Below are positions 1 through 9,173 of a stretch of 64,000 nucleotides of DNA, in pieces. A model generated the notes under the pieces. The model made no database searches. It was not told where the DNA came from and saw only the letters and a list, made by a program, of their open reading frames with translations. Position numbers and translations under genes: made by a program. The DNA is from an uncultured Oscillospiraceae bacterium (lineage in GTDB: Bacteria; Bacillota; Clostridia; Oscillospirales; Ruminococcaceae), in assembly GCA_904397845.1 (NCBI GenBank), contig CAJFOX010000011.1:1-64000 (forward strand), in the 5' to 3' direction. Position 1 is the stretch's first letter; every line of letters begins with the position of its first letter.

Positions 1-85
1 AAGGAGGGATTCGAACCCTCGATGAGCTATTAACCCATACACGAGTTCCAGTCGTGCGCCATAAACCGGGCTAGGCGACTTCTCC
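1..85 (-). tRNA. tRNA-Ser (GGA anticodon), 3' end cut off by the window
   Basis: Read on the minus strand, the acceptor 5' strand GGAGAAG is at 85-79. A D arm, a 5-bp anticodon stem with loop CTGGAAC (anticodon GGA at 49-47), a long variable arm typical of serine tRNAs and a T arm with GGTTCGAATC follow. The window begins before the last acceptor bases and CCA, so the gene is partial. A consensus promoter lies just upstream on the same strand. Confidence 0.96.
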
Positions 86-109
86 ACATATAATTTTAGG
101 TGCTTGTCT

Positions 110-138
110 ATTATATCGAATATCTTCTTCTTTGTCAA
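110..138 (-). promoter_or_regulatory. SigA-type promoter of tRNA-Ser
   Basis: On the minus strand TTGACA (138-133) is followed after 17 bp by TATAAT (115-110). Both hexamers are perfect, and the start point would fall about 17 bp before the mature tRNA 5' end. Confidence 0.85.
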
Positions 139-288
139 GATTTATTCCCAAATTATTCAAAAAAATATCCAGCTTCCTCTTATTTAAGGTTTCATGTAAA
201 CTTTTTCCAATTTTGAAAACTTTTTTCGCTTCCATATCATTTTCGGCTCAAATCGTATACACTAGAAAAAAGGAGATGATGCAAAAGC

Positions 289-810
289 ATGTGGGATTCG
301 CTTCGGCTGGAAGAGTTTCGTGTTTATATTGACGATCTTATCCAGCATCCTAATGTCCAGATGATGAACCAAATTAAACAGCATATCAATGGTGTCAGCT
401 GTCTTGATCACTGTATTTTTGTTTCATATTTAAGCTTTTCGATATGCAAGAAGCTCAAATTAAACGCTAAGGCTGCCGCCCGTGCCGGCCTGCTGCATGA
501 TTTGTATCTATGTGACTGGTCCCAAACCAATATTGGGCCTTGGAAAAGGCTTTTGATTCATCCACAAATCGCTCTGCGCAATGCAGAAATACATGGCCTT
601 TCTGATTTGGAAAAAGATATCATTTCAAAGCATATGTGGCCTTTGACATTGCGAAAAATTCCGCGTTATCGAGAATCGGTCGTGGTGAATCTGGCAGATA
701 AAATCTGCGCCTGTGCTGAGATGCTGCGCTTATACTCTAAAATTGGCGCAGGGACGGCATTGGCTAAATATAATCTTTGCAAGCAAATGCTGCCGCAATC
801 CGCTGCCTGA
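289..810 (+). CDS. HD-domain protein (putative phosphohydrolase)
   Basis: A 173-residue protein with the metal-binding layout of the HD superfamily: a first His at residue 41, the HD pair at 70-71 (GLLHDLYL), further His residues near 92 and 112, and an Asp in the segment NLADKICA. HD proteins of this size usually hydrolyse phosphate monoesters or diesters, but the substrate here is unknown. The ATG at 289 is chosen because no in-frame ATG lies closer to the AAGGAG at 270-275; the 13-nt spacing is long, so initiation may be modest. It is a single gene closed by a strong palindromic terminator. Confidence 0.8.
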   Translation: MWDSLRLEEFRVYIDDLIQHPNVQMMNQIKQHINGVSCLDHCIFVSYLSFSICKKLKLNAKAAARAGLLHDLYLCDWSQTNIGPWKRLLIHPQIALRNAEIHGLSDLEKDIISKHMWPLTLRKIPRYRESVVVNLADKICACAEMLRLYSKIGAGTALAKYNLCKQMLPQSAA

Positions 811-850
811 TCCGGACTCACTTTTCTATGATGTAAGCCCCAGCTAAAGA

Positions 851-894
851 ATACAAGTCAAAAAACGGCCATATGGCCGTTTTTTGACTTGTAT
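851..894. terminator. Perfect 44-bp palindrome, bidirectional terminator
   Basis: Two 22-nt arms (851-872 and 873-894) are exactly complementary with no separate loop. Each arm holds an A6/T6 run next to a GGCC core, so it can terminate both the HD gene (+) and yqfD (-), which converge here. Confidence 0.85.
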
Positions 895-900
895 CATATA

Positions 901-2085
901 TTATCGATCCAAAAGGATCTCCTGTTCTTTTCCAATTTCCATAATACATAAATAAGAGGCTTTTAATAGGTAAACTCCATTTTCTTCTGAACCGGAAAGA
1001 TCTTTTTCTAAAATCTCCGCCTCCCCCAATTGGATTTTTTCTTGTTCCTGCAAAAGTTGCAAAGCTTCTTCCTTGGCCTGGACTGTATTATATTCCACTG
1101 TTTCCTGTGTATAGTAGTTCCTGTTTTCCTCCACAACCGCAAAAGGCGTTGACAACCCAAAAGGCGCAAAAGGAATCGTCGTTTGCTGAGAATCATAACC
1201 TTTTTCCTGGTCCGTCTCCCAAAAAAGGGGCAGCTTCCAGGTCAGGAACTTTAAATATTTTTTTACCGATTGTTCTCCAGTGGAAATACGTTCTACTTGC
1301 TGTAACGGCACTTCAATTTTTATTTCATAATCGGTATAGGCTTTGATGTCCGCCCGTGCGTGGACAAAACGAGTCTGTCCCTTTCCGTCTTCTACAATGC
1401 CGCTGACAATTAGGTCTCCCGCCAGGACAGTATCACCTACCTGGAGATCGCTTTGCCCGTCGTAAATATCCATGGAATGGATTTGGCCGGTATACCTTGC
1501 AACAATATTACAGGCCTTATCATTATCCAAATACATGTCAGGCGGGAGGATTCGTTCATTGACTTCAACCGTGACAGTACTTCCCGTGATATTGACTGCA
1601 ATCCAGGAAAGCTCCTTTAGTTCCAGCAGAGTTTTTCGCTCTAACTCCCGCGGATTCAACGCGCTTTTATACGAACCGATTTTCAATCCTTCTTCTTCCA
1701 GAAAGTCCAAAATCTCGTCGGAAGAAACGGTCTCGTTTCCCACTACTTCAATTGTCCACACAAAATTCCCCAAAAAAGCCAAAATACCAAAAAACAGCAG
1801 GATCCCTACGACTAGCCCTACTCTTTTGCGGTATTTTCTTCGCCACATCGGCCATCCAAACCGCTCTTCAATCTGCATATGTACGCCAGTTTTTTTCGCA
1901 AAGGGCCTAAGCTTTTTATAATGCTTCATCAGGGTATGTCCTGTATATTGGGTTTCTGTCTTTGTACCATCCCATAAATTGATGCCGTTTCGTGACGCCA
2001 GATTCAAAAAACGCTCAATAAATACACCGGTAACCTGAAAACGGACATAACCGCAGACAAATCGCAAAAAACGAACGATAAACAT
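901..2085 (-). CDS. yqfD: Sporulation protein YqfD
   Basis: A 394-residue protein matching YqfD, a stage IV sporulation protein thought to act in the mother cell during forespore engulfment and cortex formation. Visible features are an N-terminal region rich in aromatic and basic residues, one membrane segment at about residues 88-110, then a POTRA/FtsQ-like extracytoplasmic part containing VVGNETVSSDEIL and VEVNERILPPD. Start ATG at 2085 follows GGAGG by 5 nt. It is directly downstream of yqfC, 13 bp away, as in other spore formers; in Bacillus this pair is under SigmaE. Confidence 0.93.
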   Translation of the reverse strand: MFIVRFLRFVCGYVRFQVTGVFIERFLNLASRNGINLWDGTKTETQYTGHTLMKHYKKLRPFAKKTGVHMQIEERFGWPMWRRKYRKRVGLVVGILLFFGILAFLGNFVWTIEVVGNETVSSDEILDFLEEEGLKIGSYKSALNPRELERKTLLELKELSWIAVNITGSTVTVEVNERILPPDMYLDNDKACNIVARYTGQIHSMDIYDGQSDLQVGDTVLAGDLIVSGIVEDGKGQTRFVHARADIKAYTDYEIKIEVPLQQVERISTGEQSVKKYLKFLTWKLPLFWETDQEKGYDSQQTTIPFAPFGLSTPFAVVEENRNYYTQETVEYNTVQAKEEALQLLQEQEKIQLGEAEILEKDLSGSEENGVYLLKASYLCIMEIGKEQEILLDR

Positions 2086-2098
2086 GATTTCCTCCGAT

Positions 2099-2392
2099 TT
2101 ATTCTACAAACTCTACCGACAAAATTTTACCGTCAATAATAACATTTTCCCCTGTCATACACTTAATCTGTAAATTTTGTCCGGTGAATTTTACCACCTG
2201 CCTGCCAATCTTTAATTTGATAAAATCGTCTTCGTATTCAATAACGCCTTGGCAGCCATCCAACACCGCTTCGCGGTTGCCGGACAGGACAATTTGGGAA
2301 TAGGATTCAAACATATTTTGCGGGACGTCCAGGATTTTTGCCAGCCTTTCCGGAGAAGTCTGATTCTTGTTTTTAAGTTCTTTTCTCCTCAT
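2099..2392 (-). CDS. yqfC: Sporulation protein YqfC (YabP/YqfC family)
   Basis: A 97-residue protein of the YabP/YqfC family, small proteins made in the mother cell during sporulation. The family core is visible in the segments LSGNREAVLDGCQGVIEYE and LKIGRQVVKFTG. The start is ATG at 2392 because AAAGGAG sits 8 nt upstream on the minus strand; an in-frame TTG eight codons earlier lacks such a site. It is transcribed just ahead of yqfD, and the pairing supports both calls. Confidence 0.9.
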   Translation of the reverse strand: MRRKELKNKNQTSPERLAKILDVPQNMFESYSQIVLSGNREAVLDGCQGVIEYEDDFIKLKIGRQVVKFTGQNLQIKCMTGENVIIDGKILSVEFVE

Positions 2393-2510
2393 CGCCTCAG
2401 CTCCTTTCCGTTGCAAATTCCTGTTTCACTATATGTTTTTGGCGTAACTGTTATACATTTTTACGAGCGTGAGTTTATAAAATATAGGGATAGAGAAAGG
2501 CGGCGACAAC

Positions 2511-3587
2511 ATGAATCTAACACGGATCAAAAAGCTTATCCCCCGGCTATCTGCCCTGCTGTTTTTATTGGCAGCGATCCTGCTGTTGATCTATTCCGCC
2601 CCCGTCCGCAAAGGTGTGAGCGCCGGGATGGAATCCTGCGCCGCGGTATTAATTCCATCCCTCTTTCCTTTTATGGTTTTATCCGGCGTTTTGGGCGAAA
2701 GCCGGGCAGCAGACAGCATACAGAGAATACTGGGACCGGTGGTAAAGCGTTTTTTTCACCTTCCCGCCTGTACGGCATGCACGGTATTCATGGGGTTTAT
2801 CGGTGGATATCCGGTCGGCGCAAAAATGACAGCGTCGCTCCTGGAGCAGAAACGGATTGATTCCAAAACGGCCGTACGGCTACTTTGCTTTTGCGTCAAT
2901 TCAGGTCCTTCTTTTTTAATCACTGCGGTGGGAACCGGACTTTTGAGAAATGGAAAAGCTGGATTGCTTTTGCTTGGCTGTCAGTGGACTTCCGCTATTT
3001 TAATTGGTCTCTGGCTTGGATTTCTCAATCGCCATGAAATATTGAAAAACGAAAAAGAAAACCAAAACGGTCTTCCTTTTTCTTCCGCCTTGGTGCATGG
3101 AGTGCAAAGCGGGATCGACGGGATGCTGTCCGTTATTGGGTATGTTCTTTTATTTTCGGCGATTATTGAATTGTTCTTTACTTTTTTCGGCAGAGAAAAC
3201 CAGCTTGTTCTACTGGCGGCCGGACTTCTGGAGGTAACTACCGGATGCATTCAGGCTTCCACCAGAGGAGATCTGGTTTTGATTGGATTTTTTGTCTCTT
3301 TTTCCGGCCTTTCTGTTTTTTTTCAGGCGATATCTTTTTTGAAGGAAAAAAATTTTTCCCTTCTTCCTTTCTTCTTTTCCCGCCTGGCGCATGGCACCAT
3401 CACCGCCATTCTTGTCAAGGCCGGAATTCTGTTGTTTCCTCAAGCGGCCAGCGCGGTTTTTTCTAACTTTTCGCAAAAACTTGTTCCTCAGCTTTCCCAA
3501 TCGCCAACCATCGCAATTTTATTATCCATCCTCTGTGCGGTATTTCTGCTGTCCATGCCCGCTCAAAATTACCGCAGATTGGATTAG
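2511..3587 (+). CDS. ylbJ: Sporulation integral membrane protein YlbJ
   Basis: A 358-residue polytopic membrane protein with about eight to nine hydrophobic segments. The nucleoside-recognition (Gate) motif GFIGGYPVGAK near residue 95 and the following CFCVNSGPSF are hallmarks of YlbJ, a SigmaE-dependent protein needed for proper cortex formation in Bacillus. The gene diverges from yqfC-yqfD across a 118-bp gap that must hold promoters for both directions. The ATG is preceded by an AAAGGCGG site. Confidence 0.9.
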   Translation: MNLTRIKKLIPRLSALLFLLAAILLLIYSAPVRKGVSAGMESCAAVLIPSLFPFMVLSGVLGESRAADSIQRILGPVVKRFFHLPACTACTVFMGFIGGYPVGAKMTASLLEQKRIDSKTAVRLLCFCVNSGPSFLITAVGTGLLRNGKAGLLLLGCQWTSAILIGLWLGFLNRHEILKNEKENQNGLPFSSALVHGVQSGIDGMLSVIGYVLLFSAIIELFFTFFGRENQLVLLAAGLLEVTTGCIQASTRGDLVLIGFFVSFSGLSVFFQAISFLKEKNFSLLPFFFSRLAHGTITAILVKAGILLFPQAASAVFSNFSQKLVPQLSQSPTIAILLSILCAVFLLSMPAQNYRRLD

Positions 3588-3651
3588 CTTTTTCTTTTCT
3601 CCTTTGCTATAATAATGACGAAACAAAAGTGTCGAAATCCGGAGGCTGCAT

Positions 3652-3864
3652 ATGACGAAATCTCTTTTTGACCCCCATATTGTTCCGGCATGCCGTTACT
3701 GTGCATACGGAATGGCTTCATCTGATGGACAGACTATCCTTTGCCCGAAAAAAGGCGTTGTAACCAGCGGATATTCCTGTCGCCGATTTCAATATGACCC
3801 GCTGAAACGGAAACCCCAAAAACCGGTGCGACAAACTTTCCAACAAGAAGACTTTACCATTTGA
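3652..3864 (+). CDS. Small four-cysteine protein, unknown function
   Basis: A 70-residue protein with Cys14-x2-Cys17, Cys31 and Cys43, a spacing that could bind one zinc or iron ion. The segment CRRFQYDPLKRKP looks like a conserved tail of small uncharacterised proteins of Clostridia; that is from memory, not a search. GGAGG lies 6 nt before the ATG. It sits 21 bp ahead of the secreted amidase and may be co-transcribed with it. No function is proposed. Confidence 0.75.
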   Translation: MTKSLFDPHIVPACRYCAYGMASSDGQTILCPKKGVVTSGYSCRRFQYDPLKRKPQKPVRQTFQQEDFTI

Positions 3865-3885
3865 CCCACGAAAGGGAGGAAAAAA

Positions 3886-6648
3886 ATGAAAAAAGACAGG
3901 AAAAAATGGAGCTGGATTGGCCTTGCCGTTTTACTGGCTATACTCCCTCTACGGGCAGCCGCAGATGATGAGCTGAAAGCTTCGCAATCTACCATTGCCG
4001 ATCCTTCAAAAGGCTTATTTTATCAAAGTACTTTTGATACGCAAAAAACTGATCTTTCCCATATGGATGTGCTGCTTCAGTTTGCAAAAGACAGCGGGTT
4101 TAACCGGATATATTTTTCTCTGCTTGGACAAACAGAGGAAGAACCCTCTCGGCTGCCGGCCTTTCGCCTGCATGCAGCCCAAGAGAAAGATCTTGCGGAC
4201 CTTTCCTATTTAACGTCCCAATTAGAAGAAAACAAGATTTCCCTTTCTCTTGTTTTAGACCCCTTTTCCCTTTCTCCTTCTCACCCCGCATATCGCTTTG
4301 TGAAAACGGCAGTAGATCACGGCAGTTCCATCGCTGTTTGGGATGGAGAAAGGCTGCAGCTTGATCCAGCGCAGGATCAAAACCTGGCGCTGGCCCAATG
4401 GGATTTGCAGAAGCTGTTGGCAGCTGGAAGCATTGCCGACGAAATTGTGCTGCTTCATACAGCTTTTTTATCCCCTGGCCAAAATGGACAAGTCAACAGC
4501 CAGGTTTCCCAAGCGCAGAAAATGGCTTCTTTTTTTGAAGAAATCAGTGGTGGAGGGCTGTCTGTTTCCGTGTTATATGACCCGATCGCTTCTCCCACTA
4601 CAAAAAACGCTCAGCTGCTGTCTTCCCCGGGGCTATCGCCGCAAACACTGGTAGAAAATCAGCTTGCCAATGCGGTTTATCCTATAGCCGCAGGCGGTGA
4701 TTCAGCCGATTATGACAAAATGACGGCCCAATGGAATGATTGGGCTGCCGGTCTTCCCGTAGTTGCCTATCTGCAAGGCGATTCTGCCGACCAGCGTTTT
4801 TCTGTCAGCAGCCAGATTTTTCTGTTGCGGCAATCCGGGATTTCTTCTATTGCGGTGGCCGGCTATGAACATCTGAAAAACCCTTCTGAAATTTCGATGC
4901 TTTTATCCTCTGCTCTCTCCGGGAATCTCAATCTGATTCCTGATGGGTATTCGCTGCAGATTCCGCAGACGTTTGCGGTTACCCGTCCCAGCGGTGACAT
5001 TACCATCACTACGTCTTCCTACTATGTAATGGGAACTTCTGATCCTGATCTCCCGCTTTATCTGGATGGAGAACTGGTCGAACGTCAGACCACGAATGGA
5101 GGGTTCGGGGTTTATCTCACCGATATTCCTGTGGGAACAAGTACCTATACCTTTTCTCAGGGGATGCAAAGCAAAACCATCTCCATTACCAGAACCGATC
5201 CAAGTCAAAGCAGCGTATCCTATATTTCCAACATTGTCCAAAGCTCAATGTACCCTTATTACGACGAGGCTGTTAGCGTTGGTGAGCAGATCTCTTTCAG
5301 CTGTACTGCACCGGCAGGAGCAAGCGTGTCAGCGACATTTCAAGGAAAAACAGTTGCTCTGACTCAGAAATCAACGGCTCAATCCGGTATTCCCATCGTT
5401 TACAGCGGTGCAATGGTCATGCCGGATGCAGGGGATGACGATGCTACAGTTAAAATCGGCACGGTAACCTATACCCTTTCTTATCAAGGCGTTACCACCA
5501 GCTATACCTCTTCCGGCAAGCTTTACGCCGTTGGGAAAAATACGGCACTGGCAGTTATGGCAAACGATTATATCAACAATGTTTACGGAGACGTTACAAT
5601 TGAAGATGATTTTTACATGACTCTTTATAACGGTGCATGCGATTATGTGGAAGAAGTAACCGGCAGCTACTATAAACTACGATCCGGTGGATATCTTCCC
5701 AAGTCTACGGCGGATATCTTAGAAGGGACGCCGACAGTAGAAAATCAGGTCTCCTCCACCAAATTCGCGGTAGAAGACCGCGGAGAAAGCCTGACCCTTA
5801 CCGGCACCGCGAAAGCCCCATATAAAGCACAGATGACTGATACGGAACTGGTCGTAACTCTCTGGAATACCGATGGCGTTCCAGAAAGTACAAACCCCAA
5901 AAATTCTTCCCTCTTCCAGGAGATCTCCGCAGCGGAAAATGACGACGGATCAATAACGTTGACTTTTTCTTATCAGGATGGCGTAAAACTTTGGGGATAT
6001 AGCGTAGAATATGACGGCGAAAATATTGTTATTTTTGCCAAAAAGGCACCAGTTTTTGCAGAATCTTCTGAAAGGCCGCTGGAGGGAATTCTTGTCGTTA
6101 TCGATGCCGGCCACGGCGGCGAGGATCCAGGCGCTTTAGGAGTTGCCGGTTCCAGCGGGCCGACAGAGAAAGATCTGAACTTTATTTCGGCTTATGCCTC
6201 GAAACAGGTTTTGGAGTCTCTGGGCGCAAGCGTTCATATGGTCTCAGAGGACAACGCCAGACTGAGTTTTGAAGAACGAATGGATCCGGCGCGCAGTCTT
6301 CGGGCTGACTTTTTCCTCTCGTTTCATCACAACAGCACCGGTGAATCGGTGGACAGCGGCAATTCTTTCGGAACGGAGATCTATTATCACGAGGAGCAAT
6401 CCAAAATGTTTGCAGAAAATATCCTGGACAGCATTACTGCCGCCACCGGCCGCAATGCCCGCGGCGCTTATCAGGACTATTACCGCGTCACGAGGATGAC
6501 CTACGCACCCTCTCTCTTACTGGAGTTGGGATTTGTGGTCAATCCTCTGGAGTACGAAGACCTCTGTCAACCGCTTCGTATTTATCAAACTGCACTGGGA
6601 GTGGCCGATGGAATTATCCGCACTATTGAAAATTTCAACGGCCGGTAG
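3886..6648 (+). CDS. Secreted multidomain N-acetylmuramoyl-L-alanine amidase
   Basis: A 920-residue exported protein. Residues 1-27 form a signal peptide ending in RAAADDE. Residues about 40-350 resemble a glycoside-hydrolase-like TIM barrel (KGLFYQSTFD, FAKDSGFNRIYF), although no catalytic pair is obvious. A beta-rich linker follows. Residues 735-915 are an Amidase_3 domain with zinc ligands His743 (DAGHGG), Glu761 (TEKD) and His814 (SFHHN) and the catalytic Glu880 (LELGF). It should cleave the MurNAc-L-Ala bond of peptidoglycan outside the cell. Sporulation genes nearby make a role in spore wall handling possible but unproven. GGGAGG precedes the ATG. Confidence 0.9.
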   Translation: MKKDRKKWSWIGLAVLLAILPLRAAADDELKASQSTIADPSKGLFYQSTFDTQKTDLSHMDVLLQFAKDSGFNRIYFSLLGQTEEEPSRLPAFRLHAAQEKDLADLSYLTSQLEENKISLSLVLDPFSLSPSHPAYRFVKTAVDHGSSIAVWDGERLQLDPAQDQNLALAQWDLQKLLAAGSIADEIVLLHTAFLSPGQNGQVNSQVSQAQKMASFFEEISGGGLSVSVLYDPIASPTTKNAQLLSSPGLSPQTLVENQLANAVYPIAAGGDSADYDKMTAQWNDWAAGLPVVAYLQGDSADQRFSVSSQIFLLRQSGISSIAVAGYEHLKNPSEISMLLSSALSGNLNLIPDGYSLQIPQTFAVTRPSGDITITTSSYYVMGTSDPDLPLYLDGELVERQTTNGGFGVYLTDIPVGTSTYTFSQGMQSKTISITRTDPSQSSVSYISNIVQSSMYPYYDEAVSVGEQISFSCTAPAGASVSATFQGKTVALTQKSTAQSGIPIVYSGAMVMPDAGDDDATVKIGTVTYTLSYQGVTTSYTSSGKLYAVGKNTALAVMANDYINNVYGDVTIEDDFYMTLYNGACDYVEEVTGSYYKLRSGGYLPKSTADILEGTPTVENQVSSTKFAVEDRGESLTLTGTAKAPYKAQMTDTELVVTLWNTDGVPESTNPKNSSLFQEISAAENDDGSITLTFSYQDGVKLWGYSVEYDGENIVIFAKKAPVFAESSERPLEGILVVIDAGHGGEDPGALGVAGSSGPTEKDLNFISAYASKQVLESLGASVHMVSEDNARLSFEERMDPARSLRADFFLSFHHNSTGESVDSGNSFGTEIYYHEEQSKMFAENILDSITAATGRNARGAYQDYYRVTRMTYAPSLLLELGFVVNPLEYEDLCQPLRIYQTALGVADGIIRTIENFNGR

Positions 6649-6670
6649 AAACGACAGAAATCACATTTGT

Positions 6671-6715
6671 GAAAGGCGGTATTCTCTTGGAAAAATGAGA
6701 AAACCGCCTTTTCTC
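6671..6715 (+). terminator. Hairpin terminator after the amidase gene
   Basis: AAAGGCGGT at 6672-6680 pairs with ACCGCCTTT at 6703-6711, with inner TTCTC/GAGAA, followed by a T-rich tract. Its inner part is nearly the same as the hairpin at 7081-7121. Confidence 0.75.
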
Positions 6716-6734
6716 TGCCTTTTCCACAAAAGAA

Positions 6735-6779
6735 AAAAATATTTCTCCTTTCATTTGCCTGAAAAGGAGAAATATTTTT
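6735..6779. repeat. Perfect 17-bp inverted repeat
   Basis: The arms 6735-6751 and 6763-6779 are exactly complementary around an 11-nt loop, with A and T runs at the outer ends. It could act as a second terminator in either direction. It lies between the amidase terminator and the ABC-F remnant. Confidence 0.75.
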
Positions 6780-6857
6780 ATTGCGTGTTAAAATCTGTCA
6801 TTTTATGCTATACTATCAGCGTTTCACAACATCTTGCCTATCGAGGGAGAATCCTCA

Positions 6858-7074
6858 ATCCTGGCTCAGCCGACCAATTCTCCGGATTTGGAAGCCTTAT
6901 TTTCTTGAACAGTGGACTGATCGAGTTGGGAGGAAATCTTCTGTTTACCTCCCATGATCATCAGTTTGTTAACTCTATCGCCAATCGAATGATTGAGCTT
7001 ACCAATAATGGCATAATTGACAGTCCATGACTTTTGATGAATACCTTTCCTGGAAAAAGGAGAAAAAACAGTAG
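6858..7074 (+). pseudogene. Decayed C-terminal fragment of an ABC-F ATPase
   Basis: Three reading frames in turn match the end of an ABC-F ATPase. At 6858-6905 a degraded Walker B/D-loop reads ILAQPTNSPDLEAL, where the family has LDEPTNHLDLE. At 6899-7027 the second frame reads GNLLFTSHDHQFVNSIANR and then ends at a TGA. At 7027-7074 the third frame supplies the usual tail MTFDEYLSWKKE and a stop. Two frameshifts and loss of the Walker B acidic residues show it is dead. ABC-F proteins act in translation or antibiotic resistance; no N-terminal part is present. Confidence 0.85.
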
Positions 7075-7080
7075 CCGTTA

Positions 7081-7121
7081 AAAAAAGGGTTTCTCTTTGG
7101 AAAATGAGAAAACCTTTTTTC
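7081..7121 (+). terminator. Hairpin terminator of the ABC-F remnant
   Basis: AAAAAAGGGTTTCTC (7081-7095) pairs almost fully with GAGAAAACCTTTTTT (7106-7120). The loop and inner stem are nearly identical to those of the hairpin at 6671-6715. Confidence 0.75.
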
Positions 7122-7126
7122 AGCTA

Positions 7127-7155
7127 TTGACGCAAAAAAAATACCGGGGTATAAT
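7127..7155 (+). promoter_or_regulatory. SigA-type promoter of uvrBA
   Basis: TTGACG (7127-7132), a 17-bp spacer, then TATAAT (7150-7155), about 40 bp before the uvrB start. No clear LexA-type box was recognised next to it. Confidence 0.85.
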
Positions 7156-7195
7156 GTGTAAGAACATCCGTTCATATCTGCAGGAGGTTTGCTGT

Positions 7196-9157
7196 ATGGA
7201 AAAATTTCAATTGGTATCCGAGTATCAGCCTACAGGCGATCAGCCTGCTGCTATCCATCAATTGGTCGAGGGCCTTCGTAGCGGGATGCATGAACAGACC
7301 CTGCTCGGAGTGACTGGATCGGGAAAGACCTTTACAATGGCTAATGTCATTGCCCAAATGAACAAACCAACATTGATTTTGGCACATAATAAAACGTTGG
7401 CAGCACAGCTTTGCTCTGAATTCAAGGAATTTTTCCCCCACAACGCAGTAGAATACTTTGTCTCCTATTACGACTATTATCAGCCGGAAGCGTATATTGC
7501 AAGCACCGACACTTACATTGAAAAAGACAGCGCTATCAATGAAGAAATTGAGAAACTCCGCCATTCGGCAACATCTGCCTTGTCCGAACGCAATGACGTG
7601 ATTATCGTTTCCAGCGTTTCCTGCATTTACAGCCTGGGTGACCCGATCGATTACCGAAATATGGTTATCTCTTTGCGGCAGGGCATGAAAAAGGAGCGAG
7701 ATGATCTGCTGCATAAACTGGTTCAGCTTCAATATGAGCGTAATGACATTAATTTCGTTCGCAACAAGTTTCGCGTTCGGGGAGATGTTGTGGAAATTTT
7801 CCCTTCCTACTCTGGGGACACTGCCGTCCGAGTGGAGTTCTTCGGGGACGAGATCGACCGGATCAGTGAAATCAACACCGTAACGGGGGAACTAAAAAAC
7901 GTCGTTTCCCACGTGGCGATTTATCCAGCCTCCCATTACATTGCCCCGCCGGAAAAAATGAAATCTGCTCTGGTTGAAATTGAAGAAGAATGCAATGAAC
8001 GGGTCAAATATTTTCAACACGAAGGAAAGCTGATTGAAGCGCAGCGGATTGCCGAACGAACCCGTTATGATATGGAAATGATGCAGGAAATTGGGTTTTG
8101 CAAAGGGATCGAAAACTATTCCCGCGTAATTTCAGGACGCGCACCCGGTTCCAGCCCCTATACGTTGATGGACTATTTCCCAAAGGATTTTCTTTTGTTT
8201 GTAGACGAATCCCATGTTACGCTTCCGCAGGTTAGGGGCATGCATGCAGGAGATGCGGCTCGGAAAAAAAGCCTGATTGATTTTGGGTTTCGCCTCCCTT
8301 CTGCTCTTGATAACCGCCCTTTAAACTTTGACGAATTTTACAGCAAAATCAACCAGGTAATCTATGTCAGTGCAACGCCAGGCCCTTTTGAGCGGGAGCA
8401 CAGCGCTCAGCAAGTCGAACAGGTTATTCGCCCCACCGGCCTGGTCGATCCAGAAGTTTCTGTTCGTCCGGTAGAGGGACAGATCGACGACCTGCTGTCT
8501 GAAATCCATCTTCGCTTAGAACGAAAAGAGCGTGTACTGGTAACCACTTTGACCAAAAAAATGGCGGAGGATCTCACCTCTTATTTTGAAAATATGGGAA
8601 TTAAAGTCCGCTACATGCATTATGATGTGGACACCATAGAACGAATGGAAATCATCCGCGATCTCCGTCTAGGCGAATTCGACGTTCTGGTCGGCATTAA
8701 CCTGCTCCGGGAAGGGCTGGATATTCCAGAGGTGTCCCTCGTCGCCATCCTGGATGCTGACAAAGAGGGATTCCTTCGGTCGGAAACTTCCCTGGTGCAG
8801 ACCATCGGCCGAGCTGCCCGAAATGCGGATGGTAAGGTCATCATGTATGCGGATACGGTTACCGGATCCATGGAACGGGCCATTCGTGAAACAGAACGGC
8901 GCCGATCTATCCAAATGGCGTACAATAAAGAGCACCATATCACGCCCCAGACAATCCATAAAGGGGTTCGGGATATCCTGGAGATTTCTGCAAAAGATCA
9001 TGACAAGAAGAAATCTGGCAAGCGTTTGACTCCCGCCGAACGCAAAGCGCAGATTGCCAAGCTCACGGCTGAGATGAAAAATGCCGCCAAGTTGCTGGAA
9101 TTTGAACATGCGGCCTACCTAAGAGACAAAATTAAAAAACTGCAAAACGAAAAATAA
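7196..9157 (+). CDS. uvrB: Excinuclease ABC subunit B
   Basis: A 653-residue UvrB, the helicase-like subunit that verifies bulky DNA lesions and positions UvrC for incision. Walker A GVTGSGKT is at residues 39-46, followed by the [10 protein letters not shown] beta-hairpin region that clamps the damaged strand, the helicase motifs SATPG and QTIGRAARN, and a C-terminal UVR domain ([16 protein letters not shown]). The ATG at 7196 is supported by AGGAGG 8 nt upstream. An in-frame TTG at 7097 lies before the promoter and is rejected. It is 16 bp ahead of uvrA in one operon. Confidence 0.98.
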   Translation: MEKFQLVSEYQPTGDQPAAIHQLVEGLRSGMHEQTLLGVTGSGKTFTMANVIAQMNKPTLILAHNKTLAAQLCSEFKEFFPHNAVEYFVSYYDYYQPEAYIASTDTYIEKDSAINEEIEKLRHSATSALSERNDVIIVSSVSCIYSLGDPIDYRNMVISLRQGMKKERDDLLHKLVQLQYERNDINFVRNKFRVRGDVVEIFPSYSGDTAVRVEFFGDEIDRISEINTVTGELKNVVSHVAIYPASHYIAPPEKMKSALVEIEEECNERVKYFQHEGKLIEAQRIAERTRYDMEMMQEIGFCKGIENYSRVISGRAPGSSPYTLMDYFPKDFLLFVDESHVTLPQVRGMHAGDAARKKSLIDFGFRLPSALDNRPLNFDEFYSKINQVIYVSATPGPFEREHSAQQVEQVIRPTGLVDPEVSVRPVEGQIDDLLSEIHLRLERKERVLVTTLTKKMAEDLTSYFENMGIKVRYMHYDVDTIERMEIIRDLRLGEFDVLVGINLLREGLDIPEVSLVAILDADKEGFLRSETSLVQTIGRAARNADGKVIMYADTVTGSMERAIRETERRRSIQMAYNKEHHITPQTIHKGVRDILEISAKDHDKKKSGKRLTPAERKAQIAKLTAEMKNAAKLLEFEHAAYLRDKIKKLQNEK

Positions 9158-9173
9158 AACGGAGGGAAATCCA

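Noticed and set aside
6533..7030. A 165-codon plus-strand frame across the end of the amidase gene and the gap
   Set aside because: Its first part is an alternate frame of the amidase and its end is only the middle part of the ABC-F remnant; it crosses terminators.
7097..7195. A longer start for uvrB
   Set aside because: It would begin upstream of the promoter TATAAT and has no ribosome site; ATG at 7196 has AGGAGG at good spacing.
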